Notes under the pieces: model-generated | The model's database searches: none | What the model saw: only the letters and a program-made list of their open reading frames with translations | What the model was told of the DNA's origin: nothing | Shown here: positions 38,063 to 45,376 of the stretch, piece after piece | Position numbering within the stretch: position 1 is the first letter of the stretch | Layout of the letters: the number at the start of each line of letters is the position of its first letter | Made by a program: the position numbers and the translations under genes | NCBI RefSeq assembly: GCF_000423625.1 | Contig: NZ_AUII01000002.1 | Coordinates: 124,001-188,000, forward strand | DNA length: 64,000 nucleotides | DNA from: Pseudonocardia asaccharolytica DSM 44247 = NBRC 16224 | GTDB lineage: Bacteria; Actinomycetota; Actinomycetes; Mycobacteriales; Pseudonocardiaceae | Reading direction: 5' to 3'

Positions 38063-38728
38063 ATGACCGAGCTGCTGCCACTGAACCCCGACGAACTGCT
38101 GACGACCACGCGATCGGTGCGCAAGCGTCTCGACCTGGAGCGGCCCGTCCCGCTCGAGGTGATCCGGGAGTGCCTGGAAGTGGCGCTGCAGGCGCCGACC
38201 GGAAGCAATGCGCAGAGCTGGCACTGGATCGTCGTCACCGACCCCGGGCTGAAGAAGGCCATCGCCGGCTATTACGCGCAGTCCTTCGACGCCTACCGGC
38301 GCTCCGCGAGCTATAGCGGGGCGAGGAGATTCGACGACCCGGCGCGCGACGCCACCCAGACCCGCGTCGCGTCCAGCGCCGACCATCTGGCCGCGCATAT
38401 GGCCGAGGTCCCGGTGCTGGTCATCGGCGCGATCTTCGTCGGGTTGCAGCTACCTGCCGGCAACCAGGCTGGGTTGTGGGGCTCACTGCTGCCGGCGGCG
38501 TGGAGCTTCCAGCTGGCGGCCCGGGCCCGCGGGCTGGGCAGCGCGTGGACGACGCTGCACCTGGAGTACGAGAAGGAGATTGCCGAGCTGCTCGGTATCC
38601 CGGCGCGGGTGCGCCAGGGTGTGCTGCTGCCGGTTGCCTATACCAAGGGCACCGATTTCAAGCCTGCCCCACGCCAGTCCCTGGACGCGGTCCTCCACCT
38701 CAACTCGTGGTCCCCTGTGAGTGCGTAA
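38063..38728 (+). CDS. Nitroreductase family oxidoreductase
   Basis: 221-residue FMN enzyme, probably NAD(P)H dependent and dimeric. It shows the nitroreductase start RSVRKRLDLERPVP, the FMN-contacting LQAPTGSNAQSWHWIVV, and GLGSAWTTLHLEYE near the C terminus. ATG at 38063. The last codons and the TAA stop lie in the left arm of palindrome family A. Physiological substrate unknown. Confidence 0.86.
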   Translation: MTELLPLNPDELLTTTRSVRKRLDLERPVPLEVIRECLEVALQAPTGSNAQSWHWIVVTDPGLKKAIAGYYAQSFDAYRRSASYSGARRFDDPARDATQTRVASSADHLAAHMAEVPVLVIGAIFVGLQLPAGNQAGLWGSLLPAAWSFQLAARARGLGSAWTTLHLEYEKEIAELLGIPARVRQGVLLPVAYTKGTDFKPAPRQSLDAVLHLNSWSPVSA

Positions 38729-38760
38729 CAGTGTTAGAACACTGTTACGCACTCACAGGG
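38713..38760. repeat. Palindrome family A, copy 4
   Basis: Perfect 48-nt palindrome with centre AG at 38736-38737. The nitroreductase stop TAA is inside the left arm. The next gene on the same strand begins 117 nt later, consistent with transcription termination between them. Confidence 0.85.
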
Positions 38761-38876
38761 CCTCCCGGGCTGTCCCGCACACTTCCCGGCGCAGCTGGGA
38801 CAGCCGACCCGTGACCGCGGGCCGTCGCGACGGGGAGGGTCGACACGTACCGGATCCCCGATTCAAGGAGCGTGTC

Positions 38877-39583
38877 ATGACCGCCACCGATTCCACTGCC
38901 AGCTTGCCCCGACCGGTGACCACCGCCCCGCCAACGGCCAACGGCCAACGGCCACCGGCCGCGGCTGGGCGTGGGCCGGCGCCCTCGGCGGCCTGCTCGG
39001 CATCGTCGGGCTGATGGCCACGGGCGACCTCTACGACTTCAAGACCGGCGTCGTCGCCGACAACGGTGCGCTGGCTGCCGCCGTCGCCGAGCGCGCGACG
39101 CTGGTGTGGGTGCAGCAGGCGGTCTGCGCCGTGGTCGCCGCGTGCCTCGTCGTGTTCGCGGCCGGGCTGCGGCGCCACCTCGCCACCCAGGAGCCCGCTG
39201 GCGGTCTCGTGTCCCAGATCGCAGCGAGCGGGATCGTGCTGACCGCGGTCGCGCTGCTCGTCGGCAGCGGGATCTCCACCGAGCTGTACTGGGCGCTCAC
39301 CGGCGCGCAGCCGGTTGACCCCGACACCATCGGCGCTCACGTCGCGATCTACAACACGATGGCGTGGCTGTGGGGTGGGCTGGCTCTCTCGGCGGGAGCG
39401 GTCGCGCTGGGTGGCCTGCGCCGGGGCTCGGTCGGCCGGGTCGTCGCCCTGTTCAGCGCGCTGATGGCGCTGCTGCTCGCGGCCACTCAGGTGCTGCCGG
39501 TGCAGTACATCGCCGTCGTGCCTGGCGCGCTGTGGCTGATCGGGACGGGTGCCGCGCTGGCGCGCCGAACCGCTCGCCCCTGA
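38877..39583 (+). pseudogene. Four-to-five-helix membrane protein, frame broken at a 7-bp tandem repeat
   Basis: ATG at 38877 follows AAGGAG with a 6-nt spacer. The frame reads MTATDSTASLPRPVTTA and then leaves the correct frame at three copies of AACGGCC (38933-38953), stopping at 39014. The correct frame resumes right after the repeat with a membrane helix (GWAWAGALGGLLGIVGLM) and continues MATGDLYDFKTGVV with three or four more helices to 39583. One or four repeat copies would restore one 230-odd residue protein; three do not. The early stop overlaps an ATG at 39014 (TGATG), so a product lacking the first helix could still be made by re-initiation. Family unknown. Sequencing error is possible. 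Confidence 0.7.
38933..38960 (+). repeat. 7-bp tandem repeat (AACGGCC x3 plus a degenerate unit)
   Basis: Units at 38933, 38940 and 38947 are identical; the fourth, at 38954, is ACCGGCC. Seven is not a multiple of three, so gain or loss of a unit changes the frame of the membrane protein gene. Confidence 0.9.
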
Positions 39584-39588
39584 CCGGA

Positions 39589-39594
39589 TATCGT
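39589..39594 (+). promoter_or_regulatory. -10 hexamer TATCGT, leaderless start
   Basis: Ends 8 nt before the ATG at 39603 of the broken histidine kinase gene. Confidence 0.55.
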
Positions 39595-39602
39595 CTGCGC
39601 CG

Positions 39603-41686
39603 ATGAACGCAGGCGCGCGGCTCGCCCGGCGGGCGGCGCTGCCGCTGACTGGTATCACCCTCGCGTTGGTCGGGATCGGGGCCGGGCTCGCCCTCGCCGC
39701 GGGCGTGCCCGTGATCGACCTGGTCTACCTGGTGTTCGTCGTCGCCTGCGGCGTCACCGGCGGCCTCGTCGTGCGGCAGCGCCCGGCCAACCCGGTTGGT
39801 GCACTACTGCTCGGCAGCGCAGCCTGCTTCGCCGCGCTCGAGGCCTGCGGGCGGGCGGCGCGGTGGCTCGAGGGCCCGCCCGCCGTCACACTCGGCTGGC
39901 CGCAGACCTGGCTGTGGGTGCCGGCGAACGCGCTGCTCGCCGCGGTGCCGGTGTTCTTCCCCGACGGCCAGGCCGGAGCGCGATGGCGGTGGCCGCTCGC
40001 CGCGTTCGCCTCGCTGGGCGTCGTGACCGCCCTGCTAAACGCGCTGCGACCGGGCCCGGACACCCAGCTCGGCGTGCCGGGCAGGCCCAACCCGGTCGGC
40101 GTGCCCGGCCTCGCGCCGCTCGCCGACGCGTTCGCCACGGTGTTCACCCTGGGCACCGGCCTGGTGCTCGTCGCGGCCGGGGTCGGGCTGGTGGCGGGGC
40201 TGATCCGGAGCGGCGCAGGCAGGTGGAGTGGCTAGCCTACGCGGTCGGACTCGCCGCGCTGGTGATCGTCGTACGGCTCGTCGCCGGGCTGACCGACGAT
40301 AACCCGGACGCGGTTTTCCCGGTGGGCAGCCTGCCCTGGGAACTGGCAGGCGGGGTGGCAGGCGCGCTGCTCCCCGTCGCGGTCGGTATCGCCGTCGTCC
40401 GGCACCGGCTGTTCGACATCGACCGCCTCATCGGGCGCACCGTGCTGCTGGTGGTGCTTTCCGGCTGCGTGGCGGGCATCTATCTCGCGGTGGTCGCGCT
40501 CGCCGGAGCCTGGCTTGCCCCGGTGCTGGGTTCGGCGGTCGAGCTGCCCGCCGCGCTGCTCGGCGCCGGGCTCGCCGAGGTGCTGTTCGCGCCGCTGCGT
40601 TCACGGCTGCAGCGCCGCGTCGAGTGACTGCTCTACGGCGAGCGCGGCGATCCCTACGCGGTGCTCTCGCGGCTGGGGCGGCGTCTGGAGCTCGTGCAGG
40701 ACGCTGGCACGTTGCCGACGGTGGCCGCGACCGTCCGCGACGCCCTGCAGCTCTCTTCGGTGGCGATCGAGGTCGACGGCGGGCGGCGGGTCGCGCTGGG
40801 CCCCGAGCCTGCGGAGCCCACCGTCGTGCCGCTCATCACGGAGGGCGAACGAATCGGCAGCCTGGTGCTCGGGCCTCGCCCCGGCGAGCGGACGCTCGGC
40901 CCGCGGGATCTGCGGGTGCTGCGCGAGCTCGCCCGGCCGATCGCAGTGGCGGCCCGCGCGGTGCGGGAGGCCGATCGCGCCGCCCGGCTCGCCGCCGACC
41001 TGCAACGCTCGCGGGAGCGGCTGGTCGTCGCCCGCGAGGAGGAGCGGCGCCGGCTGCGTCGCGACCTGCACGACGGCCTCGGGCCGGCGCTCGCCGGGTT
41101 GACGATGCGCGCTGAGGCCGCCCGCGAGCTCGGCCCCGCGCAGGCCCGCAACCTGCTCGCCGAGATCGCCGTGGACGCGCAGACCGCCCTCGATGACGTG
41201 CGCAGGCTGGTCGACGGCCTGCGGCCGCCCGCGCTGGACACGCTCGGACTGGCGGGCGCGATCGAGGCGCATCTCGCCGGCCGGCCCGGCGGCGGCACCC
41301 CCGTCGCGTTGGAGGTGCCCGCCCCGCTGCCCGCGCTGCCCGCGCTGCCCGCTGCGGCGGAGGTGGCGGCCTACCGCATCGCTCTCGAGGCGGTGACTAA
41401 CGTCGACCGGCACGCCGCGGCGCGCTCGGCGTGTATCCGGCTGGCGGTGGGGGGCGGGACGCTCGTCGTCGAGGTGGCCGACGACGGGCGTGGCGGGGCG
41501 GCCGACCGGGACGAGAGCGACATGGGCGTCGGGCTGGCGTCGATCCGGGAGCGGGCCGCCGAGCTGGGCGGGAGCTGTACTGTGATCGACCGCGCCGGTG
41601 GCGGCACGCTGGTGCGTGCGGAGCTGCCGTTGAGGCGGGCGGAGGAGGGCGAGGGTGGACCGTGTCCGGATCCTGCTGGTCGATGA
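39603..41686 (+). pseudogene. NarL-type sensor histidine kinase, broken by a frameshift and a stop
   Basis: Reconstructed order: about eight membrane helices, a GAF-like region, HisKA_3 dimerisation domain with the phospho-histidine in RLRRDLHDGLGPALAG, and an HATPase domain (EVADDGRGG, GLASIRERAAELGG). Two lesions: one base is missing near 40215, so the first frame ends at 40235 while the correct frame resumes at RQVEWLAYAVGLAAL; and a TGA at 40625-40627 replaces a probable CGA before LLYGERGDPYAVL. The 3' part from GTG 40661 is open (341 residues) and could make a soluble kinase. It overlaps the regulator gene by 32 nt. Real decay and assembly error cannot be told apart. Confidence 0.8.
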
Positions 41687-42302
41687 CCACGCGCACTTCC
41701 GGGCCGGGCTGCGCGCCCTGCTGGCCACTGCCCCGGACCTGGAGGTGTGTGGCGAGTCGGCCAGCGGTGAGGAGGCGCTCGCCGCGGTCGCGGCGCACCA
41801 GCCCGACGTGGTGCTGCTGGACCTGACCATGCCCGGCATGGGCGGTGTCGCCGCCGCCGAGCGGATCGTGGCGGCCAGCCCGCACGCGCGGGTGCTCGTG
41901 CTGAGCATGTCCGACGACGACGAGTCGGTGTTCGCCGCGCTGCGCGCCGGGGCGCGCGGCTACCTGCTCAAGGGCGCGGACCGCACCGAGATCCTGCGGT
42001 CGGTTCGCGCGGTCGCCGACGGCGAGGCGATCTTCGGGCCGAGTGTGGCCGCCCGGCTCGGGGTGTACTTCGCGGCGCCGCCCGCGCAACCGGCCGCGCC
42101 GCCGTTCCCCGAACTCACGGTCCGCGAGCGGGAGGTGCTCGACCTTGTCGCCCGCCATCTCACCAACCCGCAGATCGCGGCGCGGCTTGGCGTGAGTGGC
42201 AAGACCGTGCGCAACCACGTCTCGAACATCTTCGCCAAGCTGCAGGTCGCCGACCGGGCCGCCGCGGCCGCGCTCGCCCGCCGCTCCGGGCTGGGCGGCT
42301 GA
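41655..42302 (+). CDS. NarL/FixJ-type response regulator with LuxR HTH
   Basis: 215 residues. Receiver domain with acidic D10/D11, phospho-acceptor D56 (VVLLDLTMPG) and the lysine in GYLLKGAD. C-terminal LuxR-type HTH (LTVREREVLDLVARHLTNPQ, then KTVRNHVSNIFAKLQV). GTG at 41655 lies inside the end of the kinase gene. The regulator is intact although its kinase is broken, so it may have another partner or be on the way to decay. Confidence 0.92.
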   Translation: MDRVRILLVDDHAHFRAGLRALLATAPDLEVCGESASGEEALAAVAAHQPDVVLLDLTMPGMGGVAAAERIVAASPHARVLVLSMSDDDESVFAALRAGARGYLLKGADRTEILRSVRAVADGEAIFGPSVAARLGVYFAAPPAQPAAPPFPELTVREREVLDLVARHLTNPQIAARLGVSGKTVRNHVSNIFAKLQVADRAAAAALARRSGLGG

Positions 42303-42332
42303 TCCGGCCCTGTTTGCGCTGCCCAGGTGGGG

Positions 42333-42376
42333 CTGTGAGTGCGTAACAGTGTTAGAACACTGTTACGCACTCACAG
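42333..42376. repeat. Palindrome family A, copy 5
   Basis: Perfect 44-nt palindrome (centre AG at 42354-42355) between the convergent response regulator and dprE2 genes, 30 nt and 4 nt from their stops. Confidence 0.85.
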
Positions 42377-42380
42377 GGGT

Positions 42381-43130
42381 TCACAGGCGGCGGAAGAGGG
42401 GGCGGGGGAGGTGGCGCAGCGCGCTCATCACGAACCGCAGCGGAGCCGGTGCCCAGACCAGCTCCTTCCGTGTCCGCACCGCGTCCACCACGATCGCCGC
42501 CACCGCCCCCGGGGTGGTGGAGAACGGGGCGGGCTTGAGTCCCTCGGTCATCCTCGTGTGCACGAAGCCCGGCCGGACGACCGTCACGGTCACGCCGCGC
42601 GGGCGCAGCGCCTCGGTCAGACCGGTGTAGAACGCGTCGAGCCCGGCCTTGGTGGAGCCGTAGACGAAGTTGGCCCGGCGGGCCCGCTCGCCCGCCACCG
42701 ACGACAGCGCCACGATGCTGCCGTGGCCCTGCTCGGAGAACCGCTCGGCCAGCGCCACCCCGACCGCTACCGCGCCGGTGTAGTTCACCTGCGCGAGCTC
42801 GACCGCCACGGCAACGTCGGTCCAGGCCTTCTCGTTGTCCCCGAGCAAACCGAAGGCCACGATCGCGACGTCGATGTCTCCGCCGGCGAAGGCCTTGCGC
42901 ACCACCTCGGTGTGGGTCTCCACCGCCCGCGCGTCGAAGTCGAGCGTCTCGACCGCGCATCCGGAGGCCTCCAGGCGCCCGCGCGCCGCATCGAGCCGGT
43001 CGGACGGCCGCGCCGCGAGCACGACTCGCGGCGGCCGACCCGCGGCGAACGCCTCGACGATGGCCAGCCCGATCTCGGATGTTCCGCCCAGCAGCAGAAT
43101 GCTCTGCGGATTGCCCACGGCGTCGATCAT
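42381..43130 (-). CDS. dprE2: Decaprenylphosphoryl-2-keto-ribose reductase DprE2
   Basis: 249-residue SDR that reduces decaprenylphosphoryl-2-keto-D-erythro-pentofuranose to DPA, the arabinan donor, using NADH. Nucleotide motif LLGGTSEIG at about 13-21; catalytic Y157 and K161 in FVYGSTK, serine 143 or 144 in ALSSVAG. ATG at 43130 has GGAG about 7 nt upstream. In mycobacteria dprE2 follows dprE1 directly; here about 800 bp carrying a TnpB gene lies between them, so dprE2 may depend on read-through or on a new promoter. Confidence 0.92.
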   Translation of the reverse strand: MIDAVGNPQSILLLGGTSEIGLAIVEAFAAGRPPRVVLAARPSDRLDAARGRLEASGCAVETLDFDARAVETHTEVVRKAFAGGDIDVAIVAFGLLGDNEKAWTDVAVAVELAQVNYTGAVAVGVALAERFSEQGHGSIVALSSVAGERARRANFVYGSTKAGLDAFYTGLTEALRPRGVTVTVVRPGFVHTRMTEGLKPAPFSTTPGAVAAIVVDAVRTRKELVWAPAPLRFVMSALRHLPRPLFRRL

Positions 43131-43261
43131 TGCTCGCTCCGCACAGTGTCGATCATGTCGTTCATCGAAGTTGCGCCAGGAGAGCGCCCGCTTCGGCGGG
43201 CGGAGGACTGGCGCTGCCTCCTTTCCCAGGAACTGTCGGTGGGGCGTGGGATGGTGCGCAC

Positions 43262-43915
43262 ATGAGGCTCCGGCGCTACCCCACCCGCGCCCAGGAGGCG
43301 GGTCTGCTCGGCCACTGGGCGCACGCCCGCCACGTGTGGAACCTCGCCGTCGAACAGCTCGGCCACTCCCGGCCCGGCCAGCACATGCCCGGGTATGGGG
43401 AGCAGCTCAACCGCCGCAAGGCCAGACAGCGCCTGGCCCGGCTGCACGCCCGTAACGCCGACCGGCGCCGCGACTTCGTCGAGAAGGCCAGCACCGAGCT
43501 GGCGTGGCGGTTCGACCGGATCCGCATCGAGGACCTGCGGATCAAGAACATGACCCGGTCCGCCCGCGGCACCGTCGAGCGGCCCGGACGCAACGTCGCC
43601 GCCAAGGCCGCGCTGAACCGGTCGATCCTCGCCGGAGGCTGGGGCCTGTTCCTCCGGCGGTTGCAGGACAAGGCCCCCGGACGGGTCGAGAAGATCAACC
43701 CCGCGTACACGAGCCAGACGTGCTCGGCGTGCGGGCACATCGCACGGGAGAGCCGCGAGAGCCAAGCCCTCTTCTGCTGCGTGGCCTGCGGACACGCCGA
43801 GCACGCCGACGTGAACGCAGCGAAGAACATTGCGGCCGGGCGGGCCGTGCGTGGAGCCGAGAACTCGTCGGCGTCGAAGCGCGAACCTCAACACGCACCT
43901 CCCCGGGTCGCGTAG
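43262..43915 (+). pseudogene. tnpB: TnpB (OrfB) with internal deletion
   Basis: 217 residues against about 380 for full-length TnpB. The N terminus (YPTRAQEAGLLGHWAHARHVWNL) runs to GEQLN and jumps directly to RRKARQRLARLHARN, so the wedge region and the RuvC-I strand with its catalytic Asp are missing. The RuvC-II Glu (RIEDLRIKNM), the zinc knuckles (CSACGH and CVACGH) and the final Asp (HADVNAAKNIAAG) remain. It should not cut DNA, but could still bind the adjacent reRNA-like hairpin. ATG at 43262. The deletion is in frame, so a protein can be made. Confidence 0.85.
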
Positions 43916-43922
43916 TGGAAAT

Positions 43923-43942
43923 CCCGGCCCTTCAGGGCCGGG
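43923..43942 (+). ncRNA. Candidate reRNA (omega RNA) 3' hairpin of the TnpB element
   Basis: 8-bp GC stem with TTCA loop just downstream of tnpB, followed by a short tail to 43952. In this family the non-coding RNA overlaps the tnpB 3' end and its guide is the flanking DNA; here the flank is the end of dprE1. Assigned from position and shape only. Confidence 0.45.
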
Positions 43943-43948
43943 AGGACG

Positions 43949-45304
43949 TCAAAGCAGCTCCAGTCGTCGCGCCATATCGGAGACGAACACGCCCTCGGGG
44001 TCCACCGCGGCACGAACCTTGCGCCATTCGTCGAGCCGTGGGTAGCCGCGCCGGATCGCCTCCGGCGAGGTCCGCGACTCCTTCGCCAGGTAGTGGCGTC
44101 CGCCGGCGTCGAGAACGAGCTCGTCGAGCTCGTCGCACAGCTCCCGCAGGCCGGGACCGATGGGAATGTCCACGCACAGCGTCCAGCCGGGCTTCGGGAA
44201 CGACAGCGGCGCCCGGTTGCCTGCCCCGAACCGTTTGAGCACGTTGAGCGCGGAGACCTGCCCGGCCGCGGTCATCCGCTCCAGCACGGTGTGGATCACT
44301 TCGCCGCGCTCGGGTGGCACCACGAACTGGTACTGCAGGAACCCGCGCGGACCGTAGCCGCGGTTCCATTCGCCGACGATGTCCAGCGGGTGCAGGAACT
44401 GCGTGATGTTCTGGATCGCGCCCATCCTGGTGGGCGACTTGCGATACCAGAGCTCGCTGAAGATCTTTCCGGTGACCCGGTTGAGGAGCCCGGACGGGAA
44501 GACGTCGGGCACGGTCAGCAGCTGCGGATCGTCGAACTTGAGGGGGTCGCGACGCAGCTTGGGGGGCAGGCCGTCGAGCTTCGCGTGGTTGGCGCGGGTG
44601 AGCAGCCCGCGGCCGAAATGCCTGCCGGTGGTGACCGCGTCGAACCAGGAGACCGACTCGGCGTATTTGTCGTCGTCCTGGGTCTGCCGGGCCATCAGGT
44701 CGGCGAGGTTGTCGATCTGTTCGGTGTCGACGACGAAGTACGCGGTCTCGACGTGCTGCAACAGCAGCGTGGCGCGCACGACGACGCCGGTCAGACCCAT
44801 TCCGCCGACCGTCGCCCAGAACAGCTCGGCGTCCGCGCCGTCGGGCGTCAGCGTGCGCAACGTCCCGTCCGCGGTGACCAGGTCGAGCGACTCGACGTGG
44901 TTGCCGAAGCTCCCGACGACGTGGTGGGCCTTGCCGTGGATGTCCGCGCCGATGGCGCCGCCGACCGTCACCTGACGGGTGCCCGGCAGCACCGGCAACC
45001 ACAGCCCGAACGGCAGCGCGTGACGCATCAGGGTGTCCAGGCTGACCCCGGCGTCGACGACGACCCGCCCGGACTCGTCGTCAACGGAATGAATGGTGTC
45101 CAGCCCGGTCATGTCCAGCACGGTGCCGCCCGCGTTCTGGGCGGGGTCACCGTAGGAACGACCGAGCCCGCGGGCGATGATCCCACGCGGACCGGCGGCG
45201 GCGATCGCGGCCGCCACGTCCTCGGGGCTGCGCGGGCTGATCACATCGGCGACGGTGGGTGCGGTGCGTCCCCAGCCGTGCAGGCTCCTGGTCCGGCTCG
45301 ACAT
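43949..45304 (-). CDS. dprE1: Decaprenylphosphoryl-ribose oxidase DprE1
   Basis: 451-residue FAD enzyme that oxidises decaprenylphosphoryl-ribose to the 2-keto intermediate. FAD domain with GRSYGDPAQNAGG and IGADIHGKAHHVVGSFG (H123). The substrate domain holds C377 in PGWTLCVDIPI, the equivalent of the benzothiazinone-reactive C387 of M. tuberculosis, and K408 (LAKESRTS), the equivalent of K418. The C terminus DMARRLELL is that of the mycobacterial protein, so the gene is complete although a TnpB element abuts its TGA. ATG at 45304 fits a leaderless promoter. Confidence 0.95.
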   Translation of the reverse strand: MSSRTRSLHGWGRTAPTVADVISPRSPEDVAAAIAAAGPRGIIARGLGRSYGDPAQNAGGTVLDMTGLDTIHSVDDESGRVVVDAGVSLDTLMRHALPFGLWLPVLPGTRQVTVGGAIGADIHGKAHHVVGSFGNHVESLDLVTADGTLRTLTPDGADAELFWATVGGMGLTGVVVRATLLLQHVETAYFVVDTEQIDNLADLMARQTQDDDKYAESVSWFDAVTTGRHFGRGLLTRANHAKLDGLPPKLRRDPLKFDDPQLLTVPDVFPSGLLNRVTGKIFSELWYRKSPTRMGAIQNITQFLHPLDIVGEWNRGYGPRGFLQYQFVVPPERGEVIHTVLERMTAAGQVSALNVLKRFGAGNRAPLSFPKPGWTLCVDIPIGPGLRELCDELDELVLDAGGRHYLAKESRTSPEAIRRGYPRLDEWRKVRAAVDPEGVFVSDMARRLELL

Positions 45305-45311
45305 CGGCGCC

Positions 45312-45317
45312 AGGCTA
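45312..45317 (-). promoter_or_regulatory. -10 hexamer TAGCCT (minus strand), dprE1
   Basis: Ends 7 nt before the ATG at 45304; same hexamer as both emb genes. Confidence 0.55.
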
Positions 45318-45376
45318 CGCGGTGGCGGGGACCGCCTCCGCGGTGACCTCGGCGCGGCTGTGCCAGGCTGCCCGGT

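Larger units (their letters stand above)
43173..43952 (+). mobile_element. IS200/IS605-type remnant carrying a deleted tnpB
   Basis: The segment lies between dprE2 (start 43130) and dprE1 (stop 43949). Left part: nested hairpin 43173-43214 with inner stem CGCCCGC-TTCG-GCGGGCG. Right part: an 8-bp hairpin CCCGGCCC-TTCA-GGGCCGGG at 43923-43942 followed by GAGGACGTCAA, the form of right ends and reRNA 3' scaffolds in this family. No tnpA. The outer left boundary is uncertain by tens of bases. The right end touches the dprE1 stop codon. Confidence 0.7.

Noticed and set aside
43079-43261. N-terminal extension of TnpB
   Set aside because: The segment is promoter and hairpin sequence of the element; the family begins near the ATG at 43262.
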